Source: Marixanthomonas ophiurae (GTDB lineage Bacteria > Bacteroidota > Bacteroidia > Flavobacteriales > Flavobacteriaceae). Taken from it: a stretch of 64,000 bases of DNA. The first letter of the stretch is position 1. Each line of letters begins with the position of its first letter. The DNA lies in assembly GCF_003413745.1 (NCBI RefSeq), contig NZ_QVID01000001.1, positions 372,001 to 436,000 of the forward strand, in the 5' to 3' direction. The notes beneath the pieces are model-generated. The model was not told where the DNA came from, made no database searches, and saw only the letters and a program-made list of their open reading frames with translations. This document shows positions 42,839 through 52,568 of the stretch, one piece after another. The position numbers were made by a program, and so were the translations under genes.

Positions 42839-44500
42839 ATGAAAATCAACAGAAATTCATTCCTCCTTTTTTTCTTTAATCTATTTGGTTTCTTATTTAT
42901 TATTTCTGGTTCGCTCTTTGCTCAAAAGGCAATTGATAGTACACATTATTATTATAAGGTAATTGTACAATCTGAAAACCCCACAGAGATTACTTCAGCA
43001 CTTACTTTTTACGAACAAAATTACAAGCAAAAAATAAAAAAAGGCGACAGTATTGGGGCTGCATACGCATTGGAAATGCTAGCACTGGGAAAATACAATT
43101 TTGGAAGCTATAACGAAAGTGAACAAAAGACAATTTTGGCATTACAGCTTGTTGACACTAACACCGACTCTATTTCTATTAACACAAAAAAAAGGTTGTA
43201 TAATCGATTAGGCATTTTATACAGTAAAATAAACGCATTCCAGAAAGGGTTAGACCTTTATAAAAAAGCTGCTGAGTATAGCTATACAGCAAAAGATTCG
43301 TTTTCCATTATCAACAATGTGGCCAATATTCTAAGAAAACAAGAAAACTATACACAAGCGGTTGACACATTGCAATATGCCAATATAATAGCATCGAAAT
43401 TAAATGACCCAAATAAAAAAGCTTATGCATTGGATAATTTGGGCTTCGCTCAATCAAAATTAAACCACCCAAAAGCATTTCAAAACTTACAAGCTGCTCT
43501 TCGCTTACGACAGAACATCAAAGATTCCATTGGTCTTTTTTCCAGTTACAGACACTTATCACTTTACAGTAATGAAAACAATAAAAAAGAGCAAGCCAAA
43601 ATATATGCAGATAAAGCACTCTTAGTTTCCCAAGCAATTAATGATATCCATTTTAAAAAAGAAGCCCTAAAGCTTATTACTGCATTAGATAACAACCCGA
43701 ACATAAAAAGGTATCAATTTTTAACCGATAGTTTGCACAGTGCTGAACAAGAAAAACAAAACAAGTATGCGGCTATGCGTTACGATGTTGAAAAAGAACG
43801 ACGCTTGACTCAACAAGTTGAACTAGAACGGGAAAAGGAAAAGCAACTAAAGCTTATCTACCTTGGTGTAGGAGCTATCATCCTATTGACATCCATCTTT
43901 ATATATTTTATACTTCGTTCCCGTCACAAAAAAGAAAAAATACGGCAACTTTATAATACCGAAACCCGCATTTCAAAAAAAGTACACGACGAAGTTGCCA
44001 ATGATGTGTATCATGTAATGACGAAGCTTCAGACTTTTAAATCTATTCAAGAAGATGTACTGGACGATTTAGAAGAAATTTATATTAAAACACGTGATAT
44101 TTCAAAACAAAACAGCGGTATTGATCTAACTGAAAATTTTGATGAAACTCTAGACGATTTACTGCTAAGCTATAAAAATGAGGAGACAACAATTATTACA
44201 AAAAATAGTGCTTCAGTTGATTGGGTTCCCGTTTCTGATATTAAAAAAACAACCATTTACAGAGTACTCCAAGAATTGATGACCAATATGAAAAAACACA
44301 GTAACGCTACGGTAGTTGTTATTGCTTTTCAGCAAAAAAACAAAAAAATAACGATTGATTATAATGATAATGGCGATGGGTGTAGCTTAAAAAAAGGAAA
44401 TGGTCTTCAGAATACGGAAAACCGTATAAAAACAATTGGAGGAACGATTACTTTTGATTCTCAAGTTAATAATGGGTTTAAATCTACCATTATATTGTAA
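42839..44500 (+). CDS. TPR-containing sensor histidine kinase
   Basis: A signal peptide and a periplasmic TPR-like region (about 30-320) are followed by one membrane helix (IYLGVGAIILLTSIFIYFIL, near 340-360) and a cytoplasmic kinase. The phosphoacceptor is H383 in KKVHDEVANDV, a HisKA_3-like site, and the ATPase has LQELMTNMKKHSNA with DNGDGC and GNGLQNTENRIK as N and G boxes. The kinase would report an envelope condition to the response regulator five bases downstream. The signal is unknown. Confidence 0.9.
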   Translation: MKINRNSFLLFFFNLFGFLFIISGSLFAQKAIDSTHYYYKVIVQSENPTEITSALTFYEQNYKQKIKKGDSIGAAYALEMLALGKYNFGSYNESEQKTILALQLVDTNTDSISINTKKRLYNRLGILYSKINAFQKGLDLYKKAAEYSYTAKDSFSIINNVANILRKQENYTQAVDTLQYANIIASKLNDPNKKAYALDNLGFAQSKLNHPKAFQNLQAALRLRQNIKDSIGLFSSYRHLSLYSNENNKKEQAKIYADKALLVSQAINDIHFKKEALKLITALDNNPNIKRYQFLTDSLHSAEQEKQNKYAAMRYDVEKERRLTQQVELEREKEKQLKLIYLGVGAIILLTSIFIYFILRSRHKKEKIRQLYNTETRISKKVHDEVANDVYHVMTKLQTFKSIQEDVLDDLEEIYIKTRDISKQNSGIDLTENFDETLDDLLLSYKNEETTIITKNSASVDWVPVSDIKKTTIYRVLQELMTNMKKHSNATVVVIAFQQKNKKITIDYNDNGDGCSLKKGNGLQNTENRIKTIGGTITFDSQVNNGFKSTIIL

Positions 44501-44505
44501 CTATT

Positions 44506-45171
44506 ATGTTTAAAAAAGTACTAATTTCTGATGATCTAGGCAGTATTAACAAAGGAGTTGTTTCTGTTTTAAATAACCTTTCTATTCAAAATGTACAGCA
44601 AGTACAGTACTGTGACGATGCATATTTAAAAATTAAAGCCGCCATACAAGAAGGAACTCCGTATGACCTATTAATTACAGACCTTTCGTTTAAAACCGAC
44701 CACAGAGAACAAAAATACATTTCGGGTGAAGCCTTGATTAAGGAATTAAGCCATGAAGGTATTGACATTAAAGTCATTGTCTATTCTATTGAAGATCGGC
44801 TTCAAAAAGTGAGAACACTTGTGAAAGACTTTAAAGTAGACGCATATGTATGTAAAGGTAGAAAAGGCCTTGTTGAATTAGCTGAAGCTATTAATACTGT
44901 AGTAACTGATAAAGTATATCTTTCACCCCAAGTACATGAAGCTCTCACAAAAAAAACTAATTTAGATATTGATGATTACGATATAGAGCTTGTAAATCAA
45001 TTAGCCAACGGTTTGTCACAAGATGAAATTAGTAACTATTTTAAGAATAATTCTATATATCCCAATAGTTTAAGCACCATTGAAAAACGCCTTAATAAAT
45101 TACGAATTCAGTTTAAGGCCAATAATGCTATTCAGCTTGTAGCCATCATGAAAGATTTAGGTCTTATTTAA
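44506..45171 (+). CDS. Response regulator, divergent NarL/LuxR type
   Basis: The receiver has LISDD at the start, the phosphoacceptor aspartate in LLITDLSF, and the VCKG lysine; the segment after the aspartate is longer than usual. The C-terminal helix-turn-helix (QLANGLSQDEISNYF through LSTIEKRLNKLR) is a LuxR-like domain with changed spacing. The gene is coupled to its kinase with a five-base gap. Targets are unknown; none of the neighbours carries an evident binding site. Confidence 0.87.
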   Translation: MFKKVLISDDLGSINKGVVSVLNNLSIQNVQQVQYCDDAYLKIKAAIQEGTPYDLLITDLSFKTDHREQKYISGEALIKELSHEGIDIKVIVYSIEDRLQKVRTLVKDFKVDAYVCKGRKGLVELAEAINTVVTDKVYLSPQVHEALTKKTNLDIDDYDIELVNQLANGLSQDEISNYFKNNSIYPNSLSTIEKRLNKLRIQFKANNAIQLVAIMKDLGLI

Positions 45172-45297
45172 AAATGTAGAAAACTTCCTTACATTAAGGA
45201 ATCCCGTAAAATTTATTTAAAATTTCCTAGTACGTTTGAAAAACAAATGGTTTTCACCACTTTCCATACAACTGGGGAGTTAAAAAAGTGGTTTCAA

Positions 45298-45329
45298 AAC
45301 TTCTATAGTATCTTCTATAGAAGTTTTTT
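45298..45329 (+). terminator. Terminator after the two-component genes
   Basis: AACTTCTATA and TATAGAAGTT pair across an eight-base loop, followed by a T-run. The rest of the 305-bp gap (45172-45476) shows no gene; a short GTGGTTTTCACCAC-like inverted stretch lies just before the hairpin. Confidence 0.75.
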
Positions 45330-45476
45330 ATTTTTAAAAGTTTCATAACGGTCATTTTATTCTTTATCACGTCCCTAAAAGTTTCCAACTAACTATATGC
45401 TTATAGGTAGTCCTAACGATGATTTCCTGCATAAAATTCGGGTATTAGGTAAGGTCCAGCTTATCATTTAAGATAG

Positions 45477-46508
45477 CTACTTTCCCTCTTCAATCTTTTC
45501 TTCTACTTCTTTTTCTTCATCTCCGTTTAGTTTTCCTTTTGTTTCGGTTTTTCTTCTTTTTTTATGATGTATTTCATAATACATGGCAAAATGGTCACTT
45601 CCGAAGTTCTTGGTTCGCACCATCGTTTTTACAAACAGATCTTTGGTATGAAACAAATGATCCAATGGAAACCGCATTAACCGATATTTAGCATGATAGG
45701 TTGGAAAAAAACCACGCCCAATACGCGGATCGATCATAGCTGTCATTTTTTTAAATAACCGAGTAGTTCGGCTCCAAACCACATCATTCATATCACCACA
45801 AATTACTACTGGTTTATTAAGTTTACGTATTATTTTGCCCACAATCATCAACTCAGCATCCCGCTCTTTTGACGTTTCATTCTCAGTAGGGCTTGGTGGT
45901 GCTGGATGTAAACAAGCAAAGAAAATAGTTTGGTTTTCAGAAAGCGGGTATTCAAAAAAAATAGAGGGCACCCCTTCTTCCACATGGTAGTTTACTTCAA
46001 CATTTATCAAATCAGTTTTGGAATATAGATGCATTCCATAATAATTGTCCAATGGTATTTTAACTGTATATGGATATACTTTTTCTATTTCTGAAAGACC
46101 TTCTTCCCATTTTATATCACTTTCCATAGTAAGCACCAAGTCTGGGTTGTATTGTTTTATTTCGGTTTTAAGTAAATTATATTGAGTATTATCTTGCAAT
46201 ACATTGCCTGCAAGTATAGAAACACAGCCGTCACTGGGAAAATCAGGCTTATTTCTTGGATATAAAGAACTATACGGGAATACTTTCACTACTTGATAAA
46301 TAATGGATCCAACGAGTGCAGCAAGCAAAATCCAACTAAAAAGAGTAAAATAATTTTCAAAAATTAAAAACAAGGCAAGAAGCACCATCTGTATTGTCAC
46401 GGATTGCAAACGGATAAAGTCTGGAGTTCTAAAAAACCAATGTGGATTTTCAGTAGCTGGAAAAAAGGGACTTACTATAAATATCAGGATTACAACATAT
46501 AAAACCAT
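45477..46508 (-). CDS. Membrane-anchored endonuclease/exonuclease/phosphatase family protein
   Basis: Three hydrophobic segments in the first 75 residues anchor the protein, followed by an EEP domain with AGNVLQDN, an ESD motif, CLHPAPP, CGDMNDVVWS and the C-terminal GSDHFAMYYE. The catalytic acids and histidines are present, so a phosphodiesterase on lipid or nucleic acid in the envelope is likely. The last 30 residues are a charged Lys/Glu tail. The substrate cannot be told. Confidence 0.88.
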   Translation of the reverse strand: MVLYVVILIFIVSPFFPATENPHWFFRTPDFIRLQSVTIQMVLLALFLIFENYFTLFSWILLAALVGSIIYQVVKVFPYSSLYPRNKPDFPSDGCVSILAGNVLQDNTQYNLLKTEIKQYNPDLVLTMESDIKWEEGLSEIEKVYPYTVKIPLDNYYGMHLYSKTDLINVEVNYHVEEGVPSIFFEYPLSENQTIFFACLHPAPPSPTENETSKERDAELMIVGKIIRKLNKPVVICGDMNDVVWSRTTRLFKKMTAMIDPRIGRGFFPTYHAKYRLMRFPLDHLFHTKDLFVKTMVRTKNFGSDHFAMYYEIHHKKRRKTETKGKLNGDEEKEVEEKIEEGK

Positions 46509-46604
46509 TGTATAAATGTACTGTTTTAATTAAAAATTTTCTTCAGAAAAAAAGTAAATCCTATTTCATAAATCAATCTATTTTTTTCACTCGAGGCTAA
46601 TATG

Positions 46605-46612
46605 TATTTTTG
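46605..46612 (+). promoter_or_regulatory. Probable -7 box for the beta-helix protein gene
   Basis: TATTTTTG fits TAnnTTTG and lies 27 bp before the ATG at 46640, which supports that start over earlier in-frame codons. Confidence 0.4.
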
Positions 46613-46639
46613 AGAAAAATAAACAACTCCTTAATTATT

Positions 46640-48121
46640 ATGAAAAACATTACACTTTCAATTTTACTGACTTTTTTTGCAGTTGGCTTTATGCTGGCGC
46701 AAGAGACTTACACAACGCCTAATGACGGCGGAACCTATACACTAGACGATATTGCCGCCCTAAGCGCCACTACGGTTACCGTTTCTGGAACCGATTATAC
46801 GCTTTTAGAAAACCTCATAATTGCTGAAAATGATACTTTTTTAATTGACCAAGATTTAACGCTTTCCATAGATATCGATTTATTAATCACTGTATTTGGC
46901 GCTTTCAATATCACAGCAGATGCAACAACAATTACTGCAATTGATACTGCCAATCCATATGAAGGCTTCCGCTTTGAAGAATTTTCAAGTATTGACCTTC
47001 AAAACACAACTATAGAGTATGGAGGCGGTCTTAGAGTGTTGACTGAAGATTTCAGCATAGATAATTGCACCTTGACCAATAACGTAGAAGGTGGAGCCAC
47101 TACTGGCGGTGTTATTTCGTTGTTTAGAGGAACTCCTCAAATTACCAATAACACGATTACCTTCAATGCACTTCCAGCCGTAAGCTCGGGTGCAAATAGT
47201 GGCGTTTCACCAAATATTTCAAATAATTATTTGGAAGGCAACAACCAGTCCAACTCTAACCGACCACAGATTAATTTAGGTATTACAAATCCTGGTGATA
47301 CTTTGAGAATTATCCAAAATACAATAATTGGTGATAGAAGCCTCGATATGGTAGGTGGAATCGCTGTTGCCAATTTTTTTGGTGGAAGCGGAAACATCTT
47401 AGCCCGAATTGATGACAATACTATTGTTGATAACCGTTACGGAATGAACATTGTAGGTAGTAACTCCTTTGCATTCGTGACAAACAATATTATTGAAGAC
47501 AACGATACTCAAGGCCTACCAAATTCCGGAGGAAGTGGTATTTCCCTTAACAGTGCATCTGCCGGAATGGAGGTTATTGCTTCTGGTAACGAATTTAGAC
47601 GAAACCTTTGGGGTATAACTGTAATTGACCAAGCTTCCATTAACTTAGGCGACGGAGAAGATAACACAGGTGAAAACGTTTTTTCTGAAAATGGAAATGG
47701 CGGCGTAACGTATGCAATATACAATAACACTGCAAATACTTTACAAGCTAAAAATAACTGTTGGATTGAAGGACAAGAAAGCGAAGAGCAAGAAGTAGAA
47801 GATGTGATTTTTCATGTGGTAGACGATTCTACTTTAGGTGAAGTAATTTTTGATCCCTTTTTATGTGGTGTATTAAACGTAAATGAAAACACCTTTGCAA
47901 ACTTCAACTTTTACCCAAATCCAGCAAGTAGCCAAATTCAGTTCAACAACCAATATTCTTTTAAAACATTAAACATTTATAATGTTACTGGAAAATTAGT
48001 TTCTAAAACATCGCTTACCGAAGGAGAAAACACAGTAAAAACTAACTTACCTTCTGGGGTTTATTTTGCTCGTTTTAGTAATAATAGCGAATCAACTACT
48101 GAAAAACTAGTGATTAAATAA
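46640..48121 (+). CDS. Secreted right-handed beta-helix protein with a type IX sorting domain
   Basis: From the ATG at 46640 the product has 493 residues. The signal peptide ends at LAQ, about residue 21. Residues 100-390 are parallel beta-helix coils (repeats such as NNTITFNALP and NNIIEDND), as in pectate-lyase-like folds. The C-terminal 75 residues form a por-type sorting domain (FNFYPNPAS, NIYNVTGKLV, LPSGVYFARF, ending VIK). It should be exported through the Sec and type IX systems to the cell surface. No catalytic residues of a known lyase were seen. Confidence 0.88.
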   Translation: MKNITLSILLTFFAVGFMLAQETYTTPNDGGTYTLDDIAALSATTVTVSGTDYTLLENLIIAENDTFLIDQDLTLSIDIDLLITVFGAFNITADATTITAIDTANPYEGFRFEEFSSIDLQNTTIEYGGGLRVLTEDFSIDNCTLTNNVEGGATTGGVISLFRGTPQITNNTITFNALPAVSSGANSGVSPNISNNYLEGNNQSNSNRPQINLGITNPGDTLRIIQNTIIGDRSLDMVGGIAVANFFGGSGNILARIDDNTIVDNRYGMNIVGSNSFAFVTNNIIEDNDTQGLPNSGGSGISLNSASAGMEVIASGNEFRRNLWGITVIDQASINLGDGEDNTGENVFSENGNGGVTYAIYNNTANTLQAKNNCWIEGQESEEQEVEDVIFHVVDDSTLGEVIFDPFLCGVLNVNENTFANFNFYPNPASSQIQFNNQYSFKTLNIYNVTGKLVSKTSLTEGENTVKTNLPSGVYFARFSNNSESTTEKLVIK

Positions 48122-48147
48122 AAGATCACTTTATACTTATTTAAAAA

Positions 48148-48178
48148 ACACGCTGATAACTAAACAGCGTGTTTTTTT
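48148..48178 (+). terminator. Terminator after the beta-helix gene
   Basis: ACACGCTG and CAGCGTGT form an 8-bp stem (extended by A/T pairs) with a nine-base loop, followed by seven T. Confidence 0.85.
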
Positions 48179-48247
48179 GTTTAGTGCCCTCTTTCTATTG
48201 CTAAAAGCGTAATTTTGCACTTTTAAAAACCTCCAAAGAAAAAAGAA

Positions 48248-49687
48248 TTGAAACTGGATAAAAACGCAAAATTAGAGTTGAATAAAGCCGAAATGAAAAA
48301 ATATGGCTACGAAGTTGTAGAAGCCATTGTAGATCATTTTGATACACAGAAAGAGAAACATCCTGTAGCATTGGCTTCTCGTGAAGAAATGGATACAATG
48401 TTTCTTGAAAAAGCTCCTGAAAATCCTGAAGACGCTCATAAAGTACTCGATTTTGTATTGAAAAATGTGATGACCAAAAGCAACATCGTTTCGCACCCAA
48501 AATCATTTTCCTTTGTTCCGGGCCCTAGTAATTATATCAGTGCGATGGCCGATACGTTGGCTACAGGTTTTAACGTGTTTTCCGGCGGATGGGCTGCTTC
48601 TCCTGCCGCAGCGGAACTTGAAATTGTAACATTAAACTGGTTATTAAAAATATTTGGTTTCCCTGAAAAAAAAGGCGGTGGGATTTTCACTAGTGGTGGC
48701 TCGATGGCCAACTTAACGGCAATTGTAACTGCAAGAAGAATTAAATGTGGGGATGATTTCAGTAAAGCTGTGATTTACTTATCAGATCAAGCACATTCTT
48801 CCAATATTAAAGCCATTCGGATTTTAGGGTTTAAAAAGGAACAAATTCGTATTATCCCGACCGATATTGAGTTTAAGTTATCGATGAACAAGCTCCGAAA
48901 TGCTATTGCCAAAGATCGCTTAGAAGGATTACAACCTTTCTGTATGGTCGCTACGGCCGGAACTACAAACACAGGAACGGTAGATCCACTTTCCGAACTT
49001 TCAAAAATCTGTAAAAAAGAAAATATTTGGTTTCATATTGATGGTGCCTATGGCGGAGCGGCTATCCTTGCCAAAAACGGTAAAAAATTATTGAAAGGTA
49101 TTGAAAAAGCAGATTCACTTACCGTAGATCCACACAAATGGTTTTTCCAACCCTACGAAATGGGCTGTTTGTTGGTTAGAAATAGCAAATGGCTTAAAAA
49201 TACTTTTACCGAAACGCCAGAATATTTACGCGATGTAGAAGGTAACGAAAGTGAAATCAACTTTTACGATCACGGCGTACAACTAACGCGGCGTTTTAGG
49301 GCGTTGAAGTTCTATATGTCTATTAAAACTTTTGGTCTAAAAGCATTTAGAAATGCCATTACCTACAATATTCAATTAGCAAAAAAAGTAGAAGGTTTAC
49401 TTCGGAAAAGTGCCAATTGGGAAATTATTTCGCCCGCAACCTTGGCGGTTATCAACTTTCGCTACAACCCCATTGGCAACAAACTCACTGAAGATGAACT
49501 CGATGAATTAAACCAATATATTTCAGAAAAAGTAGTGGGTTCCCGCGAAGCATTATTGGTCACTACGGTTTTAAATGGTCAAACGGTTTTAAGAATGTGC
49601 CTGATTAATCCTCGAACCACGCTGGAAGATGTAACGGAAACTATTCTGCTGTGTAACGAGTTTGCTAAAGAAAAATATTCCACTTGA
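48248..49687 (+). CDS. Group II pyridoxal-phosphate decarboxylase
   Basis: The product has the aromatic-amino-acid/glutamate decarboxylase group II pattern: FNVFSGGWAASPAAAELE, FTSGGSMANLTAI, the substrate-site ATAGTTNTGTVDPL, HIDGAYGGAA, and the PLP lysine K297 in VDPHKWFFQP. It converts an amino acid to an amine; aromatic acids are likely but glutamate or others are not excluded. The start could be the TTG at 48248 or the ATG at 48293, which keeps all motifs. No transporter for the amine is adjacent. Confidence 0.9.
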   Translation: MKLDKNAKLELNKAEMKKYGYEVVEAIVDHFDTQKEKHPVALASREEMDTMFLEKAPENPEDAHKVLDFVLKNVMTKSNIVSHPKSFSFVPGPSNYISAMADTLATGFNVFSGGWAASPAAAELEIVTLNWLLKIFGFPEKKGGGIFTSGGSMANLTAIVTARRIKCGDDFSKAVIYLSDQAHSSNIKAIRILGFKKEQIRIIPTDIEFKLSMNKLRNAIAKDRLEGLQPFCMVATAGTTNTGTVDPLSELSKICKKENIWFHIDGAYGGAAILAKNGKKLLKGIEKADSLTVDPHKWFFQPYEMGCLLVRNSKWLKNTFTETPEYLRDVEGNESEINFYDHGVQLTRRFRALKFYMSIKTFGLKAFRNAITYNIQLAKKVEGLLRKSANWEIISPATLAVINFRYNPIGNKLTEDELDELNQYISEKVVGSREALLVTTVLNGQTVLRMCLINPRTTLEDVTETILLCNEFAKEKYST

Positions 49688-49822
49688 TACATGCTGACGT
49701 CATAGTAATTGGCGGACTTTTTTTTCGACAATCAACGTGGTGGACCTATCTGCCCGCCCCCGTATTATCAGAATCGACTGACCGAGATGGTAAAGAACAA
49801 TCCAAGTTTTAAAAAAAACTAT

Positions 49823-49830
49823 TATATTTA
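49823..49830 (+). promoter_or_regulatory. Possible -7 box for the short sorting-domain gene
   Basis: TATATTTA is one base from TAnnTTTG and is 62 bp before the ATG at 49892. No good upstream element was seen. Confidence 0.3.
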
Positions 49831-49891
49831 GCTTAGAACATTGAAATTCAAGGCTCTAGAAACTTATTAAAACAATAAAAGAAAGACTGTT

Positions 49892-50644
49892 ATGAAAACA
49901 AGTATAAATCTAAAATTGTTACTGGGTTTTATTTTTATATTCAACCTACAAACTGTTATTACAAATAAGCAATCAAGCACGCTTTACGCTCAAGACCCCG
50001 ACCTTTTTGAACATACTTGGTATTTTATAACTGGTGAATTAGAAGGAGAAATGTTTTTTCAACCTCCAGAAGAACACAACATAGAAGTAAATTTTAGTAA
50101 TGATGAGATATTTTTATGCTACCCCAGTTGTGATGAATGTTACAGTAATTATGTAAAAATAACAGCAGATAGTTTTACAGTGTCTGAGCTTGAATCTTGG
50201 ATAGTGCTAATAGGTGATTGTATTCCGCCACAAAATGATTTTATAGGTGTACATAATTCAGTTTATTTTTATAATCATGAAAATTCAAAAAACCCTTTTA
50301 CCTACACCATAGAACCCGTTGATGATTACCAACAGCTCACTATAACAAACGTCGAGGGTGACTGGGCAGTATATAACAGTGTGTTGTTGTCCACTCCAAA
50401 TTTTAATGATACACGTTTTAGTATCTACCCCAATCCCGTAAAAGAAACCCTAAAAATAAGCAATGATTTAAACCAAACGGTAACAGCAACAATCTATGAT
50501 GTGAGCGGTAAAAGATTACAAAGCCATGCTCTTGAAAACAGCTTGTCAAGTATAGATGTAAAAGCGTTAAGCGCAGGTTTGTACTTTGTATTTTTTGAAA
50601 ATAAGGCCGGAGAGCGAGCAAGCAAAAAGTTTATTAAAAAATAA
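49892..50644 (+). CDS. Secreted protein with a type IX sorting domain
   Basis: The 250-residue product has a signal peptide, a short beta-rich middle with a C-x3-C-x2-C cluster (LCYPSCDECYSN) and a C-terminal por sorting domain (FSIYPNPVKETLKI, ATIYDVSGKRL, LSAGLYFVFFEN, ending FIKK). Such proteins are exported by the type IX system and anchored on the surface. The middle domain is not known to me. It is transcribed alone and followed by a hairpin. Confidence 0.85.
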   Translation: MKTSINLKLLLGFIFIFNLQTVITNKQSSTLYAQDPDLFEHTWYFITGELEGEMFFQPPEEHNIEVNFSNDEIFLCYPSCDECYSNYVKITADSFTVSELESWIVLIGDCIPPQNDFIGVHNSVYFYNHENSKNPFTYTIEPVDDYQQLTITNVEGDWAVYNSVLLSTPNFNDTRFSIYPNPVKETLKISNDLNQTVTATIYDVSGKRLQSHALENSLSSIDVKALSAGLYFVFFENKAGERASKKFIKK

Positions 50645-50652
50645 TAGCTATC

Positions 50653-50684
50653 AACCCTTTCAAGTTTTACTACCTGAAAGGGTT
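50653..50684 (+). terminator. Hairpin after the sorting-domain gene
   Basis: AACCCTTTCA and TGAAAGGGTT pair as a 10-bp stem with a 12-base loop. The T-run is short, so termination may be partial. Confidence 0.6.
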
Positions 50685-50791
50685 ATTTAACCTTTCTATT
50701 AGCAAAGTCAACATTTTTAAAAAATAGGTTTTATCAACCTGTTTCCTTAGCATTTCTTACTTTTATGGATTTGTAAACCAACCCTACTTTA

Positions 50792-52030
50792 ATGCCCAAT
50801 AAGTCTGACATACTAATAATTGGCGGCGGCGCGGCCGGATTTTTCACGGCGATCAATGCTGCAGAACAAAACCCCGAATTAAAAATAATCATTCTCGAAC
50901 GCGGAAAAGAAGTACTTACCAAAGTGAAAGTTTCCGGTGGTGGACGTTGTAATGTGACCCACGCCAAATTTTTACCCAAAGAACTTACCCAAAATTATCC
51001 GCGTGGCGAAAAGGAACTCTTAGGCCCGTTCCACAGCTTTATGACCGGTGATACCATCGAATGGTTTTCAAAACGCGGTGTAGAACTAAAGATTGAAGAG
51101 GACGGTCGCATGTTTCCGGCAACCGACAGTTCTCAAACCATTATTGATTGTTTTATTTCAGAAACCGAACGGTTGGGGGTTGACGTGCTGAAAGGTCAAT
51201 CCGTTAAGTCAATAGAACACTTCGACTCCGCTCAGCATCCATTTTGGAAACTAGGAACTCTTTCTGATGAATTTTCAGCAGAAAAACTAGTCATTGCAAC
51301 GGGAAGTAATCCTAAAATTTGGAAGGTATTAGAAAGTTTAGAGCATACTATCGTCCCACCTGTTCCTTCATTATTTACATTTAATATCGATGATAAACGA
51401 ATAAAGGATCTACCTGGTCTTAGCACTGAAGCTTCTGTAAAAATTTTAAATGAAAACAAAAAAACAATACTTGAAAGTGAAGGCCCGCTGCTTATCACCC
51501 ACTGGGGCATGAGCGGTCCCGCTATTTTAAAATTATCGGCTTGGGGTGCCCGATTATTAGAACCTACCAAGTATCATTTTAGGGTGCAGGTTAATTGGCT
51601 GTTGGATGCTTCAAAAGAATCTATTTCAGAAAAACTTAAAAGCCTTAAAATAGAGCTTGCTAAGAAAACAGTTTTAAAAAACGCACAATTCGATCTTCCC
51701 AAACGGTTATGGCAAAGTTTGGTAGATGCTTCAGATATTTCAGAAACTACAACGTGGGCTGATATTTCAAAAGAACAGATAAACAACCTTGCTTCACAGC
51801 TTACCGAAAGTCGATTTAATGTACACGGAAAAAGCACTTTTAAAGAAGAATTTGTAACTGCTGGAGGTGTAAAACTAAAAGAAGTTGACTTTAAAACCCT
51901 TGAAAGTAAAAAACACAAAAACCTGTATTTTGCAGGAGAGGTGCTAAATATTGATGCGATTACAGGTGGTTTTAACTTCCAAAATGCGTGGACCGGAGGA
52001 TATCTAGTAGCGCAATCTATTGCAAAATAA
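50792..52030 (+). CDS. HI0933-like (BaiN type) flavoprotein
   Basis: The 412-residue product has an FAD-binding Rossmann motif (ILIIGGGAAGFFTA), the VSGGGRCNVTHA segment that marks the HI0933 family, ITHWGMSGPAIL and the C-terminal GEVLNIDAITGGFNFQNAW. Family members are NAD(P)/FAD oxidoreductases whose substrates are mostly unknown. It is followed after one base by a DUF1697 gene, probably in one transcript. Confidence 0.92.
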   Translation: MPNKSDILIIGGGAAGFFTAINAAEQNPELKIIILERGKEVLTKVKVSGGGRCNVTHAKFLPKELTQNYPRGEKELLGPFHSFMTGDTIEWFSKRGVELKIEEDGRMFPATDSSQTIIDCFISETERLGVDVLKGQSVKSIEHFDSAQHPFWKLGTLSDEFSAEKLVIATGSNPKIWKVLESLEHTIVPPVPSLFTFNIDDKRIKDLPGLSTEASVKILNENKKTILESEGPLLITHWGMSGPAILKLSAWGARLLEPTKYHFRVQVNWLLDASKESISEKLKSLKIELAKKTVLKNAQFDLPKRLWQSLVDASDISETTTWADISKEQINNLASQLTESRFNVHGKSTFKEEFVTAGGVKLKEVDFKTLESKKHKNLYFAGEVLNIDAITGGFNFQNAWTGGYLVAQSIAK

Positions 52031-52031
52031 T

Positions 52032-52562
52032 ATGGCAAAACATATAGCTTTACTAAGAGGAATCAATGTAGGAAGACATAAAAAGTTTACCAAAGCTCAG
52101 CAACTTGACATGTTATCAGATTTGGGCTATAAGAATACAAATGTGTACTTACATACAGGCAATTGGATTTTTGAAGCTTCGGAAAAGAAAGAAAAAATAA
52201 CCCAAAAAATTTCGGAAGCCATACAAACCAAATTTGGTTGGGAGTTGCCTATCCAAGTTTTGACACCTTCAGAAATTGAAACGATTTTTACAGCATGTCC
52301 TTTTTCCGAAGAAAAGAAAATAAAAAGCTATTTTGTAATCCTTTCAGAAAAACCTAGCGACAGCTTGATTAAAGAAGCAAATTCAATACAATATCCTAAC
52401 GAAGAAATTATAATACTAGATAATTGCATCTACTTTTATGCTGCAAAGGGCTATGGCCGTACAAAGTTTAACATGAATACTTTTGAAAAAAAACTAAACG
52501 TACAAGCTACCTCCCGAAATTATAATACAATTACAAAAATAATTGCACTAGCTTCTACTTAA
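52032..52562 (+). CDS. DUF1697 family protein
   Basis: Starting at 52032, one base after the flavoprotein stop, the 176-residue product opens with the family motif ALLRGINVGRHKKF and carries TGNWIF and GYGRTKFN. A start 12 bases earlier would overlap the flavoprotein gene. The family is cytoplasmic and of unknown function. The end is 6 bases from the convergent ATPase gene. Confidence 0.9.
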   Translation: MAKHIALLRGINVGRHKKFTKAQQLDMLSDLGYKNTNVYLHTGNWIFEASEKKEKITQKISEAIQTKFGWELPIQVLTPSEIETIFTACPFSEEKKIKSYFVILSEKPSDSLIKEANSIQYPNEEIIILDNCIYFYAAKGYGRTKFNMNTFEKKLNVQATSRNYNTITKIIALAST

Positions 52563-52568
52563 GGTGTT

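Noticed and set aside
49688-49815. An open stretch of about 40 codons with higher GC after the decarboxylase gene
   Set aside because: It has no start codon of its own, matches nothing recognisable and is shorter than chance frames nearby, so it was not called a gene or relic.
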